Of a DNA stretch of 64,000 nt, positions 1 to 12,495 are shown one piece after another (positions within the stretch are counted from its first letter, which is position 1; each line of letters starts with the position of its first letter). Origin of the DNA: Henricia sp. BOLD:AAB3569 (Eukaryota > Echinodermata > Asteroidea > Spinulosida > Echinasteridae); the NCBI GenBank assembly GCA_037783545.1, contig JBBELK010000109.1, forward strand, positions 434,001 through 498,000, read 5' to 3'. Below the pieces are notes generated by a model that was not told where the DNA came from, did not search any database, and saw nothing but the letters and a program-made list of their open reading frames with translations. The position numbers and the translations under genes were made by a program.

Positions 1-227
1 CTGCTCATTAACATGTAACATACCAAGTTACATTAGTATGACATGCATGATTTGTTGATATATTATGAATTGATGAATCTTGTCACTGTGCATGTACATG
101 TACGGTATGCATTTACATTGTACAAAGTGTAGATGTAGTATTATACAGCATGCTATTTTACATGCATACAAACATACAAAGAAAAGCGGAAAGCCATATG
201 CTCTGTTATCAACAGACATACCTCTAG
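1..227 (+). mobile_element. 3' end of a Helitron/Helentron-like element, cut by the window edge
   Basis: This is the last 227 bases of the element type that fills the first 23 kb. Seen: the 3' signature GCGGAAAGCC, then a hairpin (TCTGTT 202-207, loop ATC, AACAGA 211-216), then CTAG at 224-227. A hairpin about 10 nt before a CTRR end is the known Helitron 3' terminus. The inverted partner of GCGGAAAGCC (GGCTTTCCGC) sits at the 5' ends of these elements, like the subterminal inverted repeats of Helentron-associated elements. No coding sequence is present. Confidence 0.55.
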
Positions 228-229
228 AT

Positions 230-520
230 GGCTTTCCGCACTCCTGCGGAAAGTGCTTGTTTTTGTTCTGATTGTTTTTGGTTTTTTTTGGCTTTTGCAG
301 CAGCTTCTGCGGAAAGCCTTTGTTTCTGTTCTGATTTTACTTTTTTTTGGCTTTCCGCACTCCTTCGAAAAGTCCTTGTTTTTGTTCTGATTTTTTATTT
401 TTTTGGCTTTCCGCAGCAGCTTCTGCGGAAAGCCTTTGTTTCTGTTCTCATTTTTTTTCTTTTTTCTTTTTTTTCTTCTTTTCCTTCTTCCACTTTTTTC
501 GCACGCTATTTCGGGCACTT
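230..520 (+). repeat. Four tandem 5'-terminal hairpins with T-rich spacers
   Basis: Repeats start near 230, 290, 350 and 406. Each is a palindromic GGCTTTCCGC-loop-GCGGAAAG block followed by a T/C-rich stretch. Single copies of the same block begin the elements at 6833, 12420 and 31874. The stacking looks like repeated insertion or re-initiation at the T run, but slippage is possible. Confidence 0.6.
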
Positions 521-761
521 GCACATTCATGATTGACTTCAAACTTCACATGGACATTGGTCACTATGTGAAGTTGTGCACAGTACTAATGACGTCATCA
601 TGACGTCATCACGTGTCAGATTAAAGGGGCATGAAGTTTTATCAATTAAATATTCAAAAATCATTAAAAAAATCAACCGTTTGACCTACGATCTTGATTC
701 CTTCGCCATATACGATGACTAACAAGGGTCTTTGAGATGCGCACACCCCTTGACCTTGGAC

Positions 762-2300
762 CTCGTTTCCTATTGGTCAAACAGATTTGAAAGTGGTACA
801 AGATATCTGGATGTGGTCAACTGTATTACACTTCGACCTAGGGTGGTGTATCCAAAAAATATGGTCGTGACCTTTGACCTCGTTTCTTATTGGTCTAACA
901 GATTTTGCCTTGCCATTTGAAAGTGGTACAAGATATCTGCATGTGGTCAACTGTATTACACTTCGACCTAGGGTGGTGTATCCAAAAAATATGGTCGCAA
1001 CCTTTGACCTCGTTTCCTATTGGTCTAACAGATTTTGCCTTGCCATTTGAAAGTGGTACAAGATATCTGCATGTGGTCAACTGTATTACACTTCAACCTA
1101 GGGTGGTGTATCAAAAAAAATATGGTCGTGACCTTTGACCTCGTTTCCTATTGGTCTAACAGATTTTGCCTTGCCATTTGAAAGTGGTACAAGATATCTG
1201 CATGTGGTCAACTGTATTACACTTCGACCTAGGGTGGTGTATCCAAAAAATAAGGTCGTGACCTTTGACCTCGTTTCCTATTGGTCTAACAGCTTTTGCC
1301 TTGCCATTTGAAAGTGGTACAAGATATCTGCATGTGGTCAACTGTATGACACTTCGACCTAGGGTGGTGTATCCAAAAAATAAGGTCGTGACCTTTGACC
1401 TCGTTTCCTATTGGTCTAACAGATTTTGCCTTGCCATTTGAAAGTGGTACAAGATATCTGCATGTGGTCAACTGTATTACACTCGACCTAGGGTGGTGTA
1501 TCCAAAGAATATGGTCGTGACCTTTGACCTGTGACCTCGTTTCCTATTGGTCTAACAGATTTTGCCTTGCCATTTGAAAGTGGTACAAGATATCTGCATG
1601 TGGTCAACTGTATTACACTTCGACCTAGGGTGGTGTATCCAAAAAATATGGTCGTGACCTTTGACCTCGTTTCCTATTGGTCTAACAGATTTTGCCTTGC
1701 CATTTGAAAGTGGTACAAGATATCTGCATGTGGTCAACTGTATTACACTTCGACCTAGGGTGGTGTATCCAAAAAATATGGTCGTGACCTTTGACCTCGT
1801 TTCCTATTGGTCTAACAGAATTTGCCTTTCCATTTGAAAGTGGTACAAGATATCTGCATGTGGTCAACTGTATTACACTTCGACCTAGGGTGGTGTATCC
1901 AAAGAATATGGTCGTGACCTTTGACCTTTGACCTCGTTTCCTATTAGTCTAACAGATTTTGCCTTGCCATTTGAAAGTGGTACAAGATATCTGCATGTGG
2001 TCAACTGTATTACACTTCGACCTAGGGTGGTGTATCCAAAAATTAAGGTCGTGACCTTTGACCTCGTTTCCTATTGGTCTAACAGCTTTTGCCTTGCCAT
2101 TTGAAAGTGGTACAAGATATCTGCATGTGGTCAACTGTATTACACTTCGACCTAGGGTGGTGTATCCAAAAAATATGGTCGTGACCTTTGACCTCGTTTC
2201 CTATTGGTCAAACAGATTTTGCCTTGCCATTTGAAAGGGGTACAATATATCACGATGGGGTCAACTGTGTTACACTTCGACTAGGGTGGGGTATCCAAAC
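762..2300 (+). repeat. 130-bp tandem satellite, about 12 monomers, one DR1 site per monomer
   Basis: Monomers start at a CCTATTGGTC-type motif near 768, 888, 1018, 1148, 1279, 1409, 1543, 1675, 1805, 1940, 2070 and 2200. Most are 130-131 bp and differ by a few substitutions. Each junction carries TGACCTTTGACCT, the reverse complement of AGGTCA-A-AGGTCA. The longer monomers are longer because they hold a third half-site (1532-1537; 1915-1934). The monomer aligns by eye to the CCTATTGGTCG...GTCGTCAC portion of the ~1 kb units downstream, so the satellite appears to be an amplified sub-segment of that unit. Translations of about 61 aa across it are only the repeat read in frame. Confidence 0.9.
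868..2194 (-). promoter_or_regulatory. Array of DR1 nuclear-receptor response elements
   Basis: Exact TGACCTTTGACCT occurs at 868-880, 1129-1141, 1259-1271, 1389-1401, 1518-1530, 1655-1667, 1785-1797, 1915-1927, 2052-2064 and 2182-2194. One decayed version lies at 998-1010. Read on the minus strand each is AGGTCAAAGGTCA, the consensus DR1 bound by RXR heterodimers, HNF4 and COUP-TF. Extra half-sites lie at 1532-1537 and 1929-1934. That the motif is present is certain; that it is bound is inference. Confidence 0.6.
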
Positions 2301-2511
2301 ATATAGCAACACCTTTGACCTTCCCTACATGTCAGATTAAAGGGGCATGTAATAATATTATTTAAAAATCGATAAAAACTCAACCGTTTGACCTACGATC
2401 GTGATTTCTTCATATACGATCACTAACAAAGGTCATCCCGAACACCATATATGTTTATAAAAAGGAGGGGAACAGCCATGTGTTCGTTGTCAAGAACGAA
2501 CACACGTCTAG

Positions 2512-5500
2512 TTTTTTTAGCTTTTTTTATTCTTCCGTCAAAACCCTATAGACAAAGCACATGGTCCTTCGGCCTGGCAAAATGGTCACTTGCAAAGCTC
2601 GGATCATCATAAAACTTGGTCACAACAATCACCTCATAGTGAAGTACTGTACCAATGTGTTTTCATATTGATGACGTCATCAGGTGTCAAATTACAAGCG
2701 TTTGAAATTTATGGCCTTAAATATTCAAAAATCTGTAAAAATTCAACCGTTTGAGATACAAACTTTATTCCTTCGGCAATGTTCATGACTATCCAAGGTC
2801 TAACTTTCGTACACAGACATTGACCTTGAATCTTGCTTCCTATTGGTCGAAAACGAGGCTGGTTTGTCATTTAAAACTGGTAGCAGATACCAAGATGGAA
2901 TCAACAATGTTAGTCTCAAGACCCTTGGGCATTCAAAAAATACCAAAAGTTAAGTCGTGACACGAAAGAGCGCCCTCTAGCGGCAAGTTGAAAAATGGCC
3001 AAAACGCGTTTTGAACAGATGTCTGTGGCGAAGTTTTTTGAAATTGGCCCAAAATTGGTGAATATGTTCGCCGAGGGTCAGTGAACATGCCCATACCTTC
3101 AAAAGTTTGATGACGTCACCAGGTGTCAAATTACACTCGGTTGAACATGCGTTCTTCTAACGGTTATATCTAGAGAACGAAACGGCCGATGGAGGTCAAA
3201 TTCTGTGTTTTAGGTTTGTTGTGACTTGGTCTAATGCATATTAGCAGCAACATTTGGTGGCGTAACGGTGACGTCATCAAATAAGCCTGTTTGTGCAGCA
3301 TACATTAGCCAAGGTCGTTCACTTCCTCTATTGGTCGTATGACCTTGAAACCTAGCAGGGACGTAGACTAGGTCATTGACATGTAACATACCAAGTTACA
3401 TTAGTGTGACGTCATTTGTTGATTTGTTATGAATTTTTGAATCTGGCAACCTATACTACAGCATACACACGGTGCAGTATATATGAGTGTACATAAGCAT
3501 GTACAATACGCATACATCTGCACTTCCCCATATCCCACAGACAAAGCACATGGTCTGTCTCGCTGCTAGAAGGGTGGCTTACAATGCTTGGATCATCTTC
3601 AAACTTGGTCACAATAAGGAACCCATAGTAAAGTACTATACCAAAGAGGTTACATCTTGATGACGTCATCAGGTGTCCAATTACAAGCGTTTGAAATGTG
3701 TTTACGTCTTGATGACGTCATCAGGTGTCAGATTACAAGCGTTTGAAATATATGGCCTTCAATATTCAAAAATCTGTAAAAATTCAACCGTTTGAGATAC
3801 AAACTTTATTCCTTCGGCAATGTTCATGACTATCCAAGGTCTAACTTTCGTACATAGACATTGACCTTGAATCTTGCTTCCTATTGGTCGAAAACGAGGC
3901 TGCCCCGTCATTTAAAACTGGTAGCGGATACCGAGATCGGGTCAACAGTGTTAGTCTCAGGACGCCTTGGGAATCCAAAAAATACCAAAAGTTAGGTCGT
4001 CACATGAAAGAGCGCCCTCTAGCGGCAAGTTGGAAAATGGCCAAAACGCATTTTGAAGAGATGTCTGTGGCAAAGTTTTTGCAAATTGGCCCAAAATTGG
4101 TGCATATGTTCACCGAGGGTCAGTGAACATGCCCATACCTTCAAAAGTTTGATGACGTCATAAGGTGTCAAATTACACTCGGTTGAACATGCGTTCTTCT
4201 AACGGTTATATCTAGAGAACGAAACGGCCGATGGAGGTCAAATTCTGTGTTTTAGGTTTGTTGTGACTTGGTCTAATGCATATTAGCGGCAAAACTTGGT
4301 GGCGTAACGATGACGTCATCAAATAAGCCCGTTTGTGCAGCATGTATTAGCCAAGGTCGTTAACTTCCTCTAATGGTCGTATGACCTTGAAACCTAGCAG
4401 GGACGTAGACTTGGTCATTGACATGTAACATACGAAGTTACATTAGTGTGACGTCATTTGTTGATTTGTTATGAATTTTTGAATCTGGCAACCTATACTA
4501 CAGCATACACACAGTGCAGTATATACGAGTGTACATAAGCATGTACAATATGCATACATCTGCACTTCCCCATATCCCATAGACAAAGCACATAGTCTGT
4601 CTCGCTGCTAGAAGGGTCGCTTGCAAAGCTTGGATCATCATCAAACTTGGTCACAATAAGGAACCTATAGTAAAGTACTATACCAAACAGGTTACATCTT
4701 GATGACGTCACCAGGTGTCAGATTACATGTGTCTGAAATTTAATGACTTAAAATTCAAAAATCTGTAAAAATTCAACCGTTTGAGATACAAACTTTATTC
4801 CTTCGGCAATGGTCATGAATATCCAAGGTCTAAATTTCATACACAGACATTGACCTTGAATCTTGCTTCCTATTGGTCGAAAACGAGGCTGCCCTGTCAT
4901 TTAAATCTGGTAGCAGATACCGAGATCGGATCAAAAGTGTTAGTCTCAGGACCCCTTGGGCATCAAAAAAATACCAAAAGTTAGGTCGTCACACGAAAAA
5001 GCGCCCTCTAGCGGCAAGATAAAAATGGCCAAAACGCGTTTTTAAGAGATGTCTGTGGCGAAGTTTTTGCAAATTGGCCCAAAATTGGTGCATATGTTCA
5101 CTAAGGCTCAGTAAACATGCCCATACCTTCAAAAGTTTGATGACGTCACCAGGTGTCAAATTACACTCGATTGAACATGCGTTTTTCTAACGGCTATATC
5201 TAGAGAACGAAAAGACTGATGGAGGTCAAATTTTGTGTTTTAGGTTTGTTGTGACTTGCTCTAATGCATATTGTCAGCAAAATTTGGTGGCGTTACCATG
5301 ACGTCATAAAATAAACGCGCTTGTGCAGCATACATTAGCCAAGGTCGTTCACTTCCTCTATTGGTCGTATGACCTTGAAACTCGGCAGGGACGTGGACTT
5401 GGTCATTAACATTTAACATACCAAGTTACATACTATGACGTCATTTCTTGATTTGTTATGAATTTTTGAATCTGGCAACCTATACTAAAGCATACACACA

Positions 5501-6825
5501 GTGCAGTATATATATGAGTGTACATAAGCATGTACAATATGCATACATCTGCACTTCCCCATATCCCATAGACAAAGCACATAGTCTGTGTCTCGCTGCT
5601 AGAAGGATCGCTTGCAAAGCTTGGATCATCATCAAACTTGGTCACAATAAGGAACCTATAGTAAAGTACTATACCAAACAGGTTACATCTTGATGACGTC
5701 ACCAGGTGTCAGATTACATGTGTCTGAAATTGAATGAATTAAATATTCAAAAATCTGTAAAAATTCAACCGTTTGAGATACAAACTTTATTCCTTCGGCA
5801 ATGGTCATGACTATCCAAGGTCTAAATTTCATACACAGACATTGACCTTGAATCTTGCTTCCTATTGGTCGAAAACGAGGCTGCCCTGTCATTTAAAACT
5901 GGTAGCAGAGACCGAGATCGGGTCAAAAGTGTTAGTCTCAGGACCCCTTGGGCATCAAACAAATACCAAAAGTTAGGTCGTCACACGAAAGAGCGCCCTC
6001 TAGCGGCAAGTTGAAAAATTGCCAAAACGCGTTTTTAAGAGATGTCTGTGGCGAAGTTTTTGCAAATTGGCCCAAAATTGGTGCATATGTTCACTGAGGG
6101 TCAGTAAACATGCCCATACCTTCAAAAGTTTGATGACGTCACCAGGTGTCAAATTACACTCGGTTGAACATGCGTTCAACCGAGTTACATTACTATGACG
6201 TCATACCAAGTTACATTACTATGACGTCATTTGTTGATTTGTTATGAATTTTTGAATCTGGCAACCTATTTAATTACACTCGGTTGAACATGCGTTCTTC
6301 TAACGGCTATATCTAGAGAACAAAAAGACCGATGGAGGTCAAATTTTGTGTTTTAGGTTTGTTGTGACTTGCTCTAATGCATATTGTCAGCAAAATTTGG
6401 TGGCGTTACGATGACGTCATCAAATAAGCGCGCTTGTGCAGCATACATTAGCCAAGGTCGTTTGACTTGGTGCAATGTGTATTATCAGCTAAATATTGTG
6501 ACGTCACGATGACGTAATCAAATAAGAGTTCCTCAAGTATACATAAACCTAGGTTGTTTACTACCTCCATTGGTCGTATGACCTTGAAACCTAGCAGGTG
6601 ACTGGACCTGGTCATTAACATGCATATGACATGCGTGATTTGTTGATTTATTATGAATTTTGGAATCTTGTCACTGTGCATGTACATGTACATGTACGGT
6701 ATGTATTTACATTGTACAAAGTGTACATGTAGTATTATACAGCATGCAGTTTTACATGCACACAAACATACAAAAAAAGAAAAGCGGAAAGCCATATGCT
6801 CTGTTATCAACAGACATACTTCTAG
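2512..6825 (+). mobile_element. Helentron-like element with four ~1 kb internal units
   Basis: It starts in a T run just after the previous CTAG. Internal units have cores (GTTTGAGATACAAAC) near 2751, 3780, 4781 and 5773, a ~990-bp period. The 3' end is GCGGAAAGCC, hairpin 6800-6814, and CTAG 6822-6825. Around 6180-6270 a short part of the unit is duplicated out of register. This is the longest element of the array. Confidence 0.5.
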
Positions 6826-9163
6826 TTTTTTTGGCTTTCCGCACTCCTGCGGAAAGTCCTTGTTTTTGTTCCGATTTGTTTTTTTTTTTTGTTTTTTTCT
6901 TTGCACCCCTGTCCTTGAAAAACGCCATAGATAATACACACGAATTTTCTACCAGGCAGTTAACACACTTCTGTATATCGGATTCCAGTTAAACTTGGCA
7001 GATAGTTAGTACATCCCCTGAGGATGTGCCACCGTTGCGTGATTTCACAGTCACGTGACCAGGTGTCGGATTACAGGCAGTTAAAAATCGGTGATTTTAA
7101 TATTCAAAAATCTGTATAAAATCAACCGTTTGAGATACAAAAAAATGTTTCTTCGGGGTTGACCTTATTTCATAGAGTACTACATTCTGTACACTGATAA
7201 TGACCTTGGGCCGCGCTTCCTTTTGGTCGAAAACGAGGCTGGCTCGCCATTTAAAAATGGTACTAGGTATTGGGATGGAGTCTTCTTTGTTAGTCTCAAG
7301 ACCCCTTGGGCATTCAAAAAATACCAAAAGTTAAGTCGTCACACAAAACAGCGCCCTCTAGCGAGGAGTTGAAAAATGGCCAAAACGCACTTTGAACAGA
7401 TGTCTGTGGCAAAGTTTTTGCAAATTGGCCAAAAATTGGTGCGTATGTTCACTGAGGGTCAGGGAACATGCCCATACCTTCAAAAGTTCGATGACGTCAC
7501 CAGGTGTCAAATTACAACCAGTTGAACATACATTCTTCTCACAGCTATATCTGGAGAACAAAAAGGCCGATGAAGGTCAAAGTTTGTGTTTTAGGTTGGT
7601 TGTGACTTGGTCTAATGCATATTACTAGCAAAATGTTGTGACGTCACTATGACGTCATCAAATAAGCGAGTTTGTAAAGCAGACATTTGCCAAGGTCGTT
7701 CACTTCCTGTATGAGTTATATGACCTTGAAACTTACTAGGTTCCCAGACCTGGTCATTGACATATGACGTACCAAGTTACATTAGTATGACGTCATTTGT
7801 TGATTTGTTATGAATTTTTTAATATTGCAACAAATACACACATTGCAGTCATTTGTGTCATATCTGAACTTGACGAAATCCCATAGACAATGCACGTGTT
7901 TTTCTAAGAGGCAATTCACACACTTCTGCACGTCCGAGTTCAGTCAAACTTGGCAGATAGTTAGTACATACCCTAAGGAAGTGCCACCGTTGCGTAATTT
8001 CACAGTCACGTGACCAGGTGTCGGATTACAGGCAGTCAAAAATCGGTGATTGTCATGTTTAAAAATCTGTAAAAAATCAACCGTTTGAGATACAGAAAAA
8101 GTTTCTTCAGGGTTGACCTTATTTCACAGAGTACTACATTTAGTTTCCATGCAATGACCTTGGACCTCGCTTCCTTTTGGTCGAAAACGAGGCTGGCTCG
8201 CCATTTAAAACTGGTAGTAGGTATTGAAATGGAGTCTTCTTTGTTAGTCTCAGGACCCCTTGGGCATTTAGAAAATATCAAAAGTTAAGCCGTCACACAA
8301 AACAGCGCCCTCTAGCGACGAGTTGAAAAATGGCCAAAACGTATTTTGAACAGATGTCTGTGGCGAAGTTTTTGCAAATCGGCCCAAAATTGGTACAGGT
8401 GTTCACCTAGGGTCAGTGAACATGCCCACACCTTCAAAAGTTTGATGACGTCACCAGGTGTCAAATTACACTCGGTTGAACATGCGTTCTTCTAACGGCT
8501 ATATCTAGATAACGAAAAGACCGATGGAGGTCGAATTTTGTGTTTTAGGTTTGTTGTGACTTGCTCTAATGCATATTGTCAGAAACATTTGGTGACGTCA
8601 CTATGACGTCATCAAATAAGCGAGTTTGTTAAGCAAACGTTTGCCAAGGTCGTTCACTTCCTGTATGGGTTATATGACCTTGAAACTTAGTAGGTTCCTA
8701 GACCTGGTCATTGACATATGACGTACCAAGTTACATTAGTATGACGTCATTTGTTGACTTGTTATGAATTTTTTTAATATTGCAACAAATACACACATTG
8801 CAGTCATTTTTGTCATTATCTGAACTTGACGAAATTCCATAGACAATGCACGTGTTTTTCTAAGAGGCAATTCACACACTTCTACACGTCCGATTCCAGT
8901 CAAACTTGGCAGATAGTTAGTACATACCCTGAAGGTGTACCACCATTCCGTGGATTCATGGTCACGTGACCAGGTGTCGGATTACAGACAGTCGAAAGTC
9001 GGTAATTATAATATTAAAAAATCTGTAAAAAATCAACCGTTTGAGATAAGGACAATTTCTTCGGGTTTGACCTTAATTCATTAGGTTTTTTTAAAGCTGA
9101 AAACCAGATAATTAAAAATGTCCGAAACAGCGTGTTTGTTTCTAACAAACACCACATTTTTAG
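6826..9163 (+). mobile_element. Helentron-like element with two divergent (B-type) units
   Basis: The 5' end is the GGCTTTCCGC hairpin at 6833. The two units (cores near 7127 and 8085) are a diverged subfamily with GAGATACAGAAAAAGTTTC-type cores. The 3' end is a different type: CCGAAACAGC 9122-9131, hairpin GTGTTTGTT 9132-9140 / AACAAACAC 9144-9152, ending TTAG 9160-9163 before a T run. The matching 5' partner of that end, GCTGTTTCGG, is found near 31990. Confidence 0.5.
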
Positions 9164-9170
9164 TTTTTTT
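7562..9170 (+). repeat. 1.6-kb segment duplicated at 10810-12418
   Basis: The two segments lie 3248 bp apart and look almost base-identical. One clear difference is TTGGTACAGG near 8392 against TTGGTCCAGG near 11640. The duplication is much younger than the divergence between neighbouring units. Confidence 0.85.
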
Positions 9171-12100
9171 TAGCTTTTTTTATTCTTCCGTCAAAACCCC
9201 ATAGACAAAGCGCATGGTCTTTCGGCCTGGCAAAAAGGTCACTTGCAAAGCTCAGATCATCATAAAACTTGGTCACAACAATCACCTCATAGTGAAGTAC
9301 TGCACAAATGTGTTTACATCTTGATGACGTCATCAGGTGTCAGATTACAAGCCTTTGAAATATATGGCCTTCAATATTAAAATATCTGTAAAAATTCAAC
9401 CGTTTGAGATACAAACTTTATTCCTTCGGCAATGGTCATGACTATCCAAGGTCTAAATTTCATACACAGACATTGACCTTGAATCTTGCTTCCTATTGGT
9501 CAAAAACGAGGCTGCCCTGTCATTTAAAACTGGTAGCAGATACAGAGATCGGGTCAAAAGTGTTAGTCTCAAGACCTCTTTGGCATTCCAAAAATACCAA
9601 AAGTTAAGTCGTTAAGAGCGCCCTCTAGCGGCAAGTTCAAAAATGGCCAAAACCTATTTTGAAGAGATGTCTGTGGCGAAGTTTTTGCAAATTGGCCCAA
9701 AATTGGTGCATATGTTTACTGAGGGTCAGTAAACATGCCCATACCTTCAAAAGTTTGATGACGTCACCAGGTGTCAAATTACACTCGGTTGAACATGCGT
9801 TCTTCTAACGGCTATATCTAGAGAACGAAAAGGCCGATGGAGGTTAAATTTTGTGTTTTAGGTTTGTTGTGACTTAGTCTAATGCATATTAGCAGCAAAA
9901 TTTGGTGGCGTAACGATGACGTCATCAAATAAGCCCGTTTGTGCAGCATACATTTGCCAAGGTCGTTCACTTCCTCTAATGGGCGTATGACCTTGAAACC
10001 TAGCAGGGACGTAGACGTGGTCATTAACATATAACATACCAAGTTACATTAGTGTGACGTCCTTTGTTGATTTGTTATGAATTTTTGAATCTGGCAACCT
10101 ATACCACAGCATACACACAGTGCAGTATATACGGGTGTACATAAGCATGAACAATATGCATACATCTGCACTACCCAATTTCCCATAGACAAAGCACATA
10201 GTCTATCTCGCTGCTAGAAGAGTCGCTTGCAAAGCTTGGATCATCATCAAACTTGGTCACAATAAGGAACCCATACTAAAGTACTATACCAAAGAGGTTA
10301 CATCTTGATGACGTCACCAGGGGTCAGATTACATGTGTCTGAAATTTAATGCCTTAAAAATTCAAAAATCTGTAAAAATTCAACCGTTTGAGATACAAAC
10401 ATTTTTGTTTCGGCAATGGTCATGACTATCCAATGTCTAAATTTCATGCAGAGACAATGACCTTGAATCTTGCTTCCTATTGGTCGAAAACGAGGCTGCG
10501 TTGTCATTTAAAATTGGTAGCAGATACCGAAATTGGGTCAACGTTGTTAGTCTCGGGACCCCTTGCGCATTACAAAAATACCAAAAGTTAAGTCGTCACA
10601 CGAAACAGCGCCCTCTAGCGGCAAGTTGAAAAATGGCCAAAACGCATTTTGAAGAGATGTCTGTTGCGAAGTTTTTGCAAATTGGCCCAAAATTGGTGCA
10701 TATGTTCACTGATGGTCTATGATACTTTCAAAAGTTTGATGACGTCACCAGGTGTCAAATTACACTCAGTTGAACATGCGTTCTTCTAACGGTTATATAT
10801 AGAGAACAAAAAGGCCGATGAAGGTCAAAGTTTGTGTTTTAGGTTGGTTGTGACTTGGTCTAATGCATATTACTAGCAAAATGTTGTGACGTCACTATGA
10901 CGTCATCAAATAAGCGAGTTTGTAAAGCAGACATTTGCCAAGGTCGTTCACTTCCTGTATGAGTTATATGACCTTGAAACTTACTAGGTTCCCAGACCTG
11001 GTCATTGACATATGACGTACCAAGTTACATTAGTATGACGTCATTTGTTGATTTGTTATGAATTTTTTAATATTGCAACAAATACACACATTGCAGTCAT
11101 TTGTGTCATATCTGAACTTGACGAAATCCCATAGACAATGCACGTGTTTTTCTAAGAGGCAATTCACACACTTCTGCACGTCCGAGTTCAGTCAAACTTG
11201 GCAGATAGTTAGTACATACCCTAAGGAAGTGCCACCGTTGCGTAATTTCACAGTCACGTGACCAGGTGTCGGATTACAGGCAGTCAAAAATCGGTGATTG
11301 TCATGTTTAAAAATCTGTAAAAAATCAACCGTTTGAGATACAGAAAAAGTTTCTTCAGGGTTGACCTTATTTCACAGAGTACTACATTTAGTTTCCATGC
11401 AATGACCTTGGACCTCGCTTCCTTTTGGTCGAAAACGAGGCTGGCTCGCCATTTAAAACTGGTAGTAGGTATTGAAATGGAGTCTTCTTTGTTAGTCTCA
11501 GGACCCCTTGGGCATTTAGAAAATATCAAAAGTTAAGCCGTCACACAAAACAGCGCCCTCTAGCGACGAGTTGAAAAATGGCCAAAACGTATTTTGAACA
11601 GATGTCTGTGGCGAAGTTTTTGCAAATCGGCCCAAAATTGGTCCAGGTGTTCACCTAGGGTCAGTGAACATGCCCACACCTTCAAAAGTTTGATGACGTC
11701 ACCAGGTGTCAAATTACACTCGGTTGAACATGCGTTCTTCTAACGGCTATATCTAGATAACGAAAAGACCGATGGAGGTCGAATTTTGTGTTTTAGGTTT
11801 GTTGTGACTTGCTCTAATGCATATTGTCAGAAACATTTGGTGACGTCACTATGACGTCATCAAATAAGCGAGTTTGTTAAGCAAACGTTTGCCAAGGTCG
11901 TTCACTTCCTGTATGGGTTATATGACCTTGAAACTTAGTAGGTTCCTAGACCTGGTCATTGACATATGACGTACCAAGTTACATTAGTATGACGTCATTT
12001 GTTGACTTGTTATGAATTTTTTTAATATTGCAACAAATACACACATTGCAGTCATTTTTGTCATTATCTGAACTTGACGAAATTCCATAGACAATGCACG

Positions 12101-12411
12101 TGTTTTTCTAAGAGGCAATTCACACACTTCTACACGTCCGATTCCAGTCAAACTTGGCAGATAGTTAGTACATACCCTGAAGGTGTACCACCATTCCGTG
12201 GATTCATGGTCACGTGACCAGGTGTCGGATTACAGACAGTCGAAAGTCGGTAATTATAATATTAAAAAATCTGTAAAAAATCAACCGTTTGAGATAAGGA
12301 CAATTTCTTCGGGTTTGACCTTAATTCATTAGGTTTTTTTAAAGCTGAAAACCAGATAATTAAAAATGTCCGAAACAGCGTGTTTGTTTCTAACAAACAC
12401 CACATTTTTAG
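9164..12411 (+). mobile_element. Helentron-like element, A-A-B unit order
   Basis: A-type cores lie near 9404 and 10388 and a B-type core near 11333. Its 3' part (10810-12411) is the second copy of 7562-9163, so it ends in the same CCGAAACAGC, GTGTTTGTT/AACAAACAC hairpin (12380-12400) and TTAG (12408-12411). Confidence 0.5.
9170..10945 (+). repeat. 1.8-kb segment duplicated at 15043-16818
   Basis: The offset is 5872-5873 bp, with a single 1-bp indel near 9572/15446 among the differences seen. The first copy lies between the two copies of the 7562-9170 duplication, so the array grew by at least two recent block duplications. Confidence 0.85.
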
Positions 12412-12459
12412 TTTTTTTTGGCTTTCCGCACTCCTTGCGGAAAGTCCTTGTTTTTGTTC

Positions 12460-12495
<36 letters not shown>

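Larger units (their letters stand above)
228..2511 (+). mobile_element. Helentron-like element carrying the 130-bp satellite
   Basis: The 5' part (about 228-520) holds four successive T-run-separated copies of a 5' terminal hairpin (GGCTTTCCGC, short loop, GCGGAAAG). The middle is the satellite annotated separately. The 3' end has its own hairpin type: GTGTTCGTT 2480-2488, six-base loop, AACGAACAC 2495-2503, then CTAG 2508-2511 followed by a T run. The 5' hairpins belong to a different end type from the 3' end, so this may be a composite of two insertions. No transposase is encoded. Confidence 0.5.

Noticed and set aside
732-2134. Overlapping 61-77 aa open frames on both strands
   Set aside because: They are the 130-bp satellite translated; starts and stops recur with the monomer.
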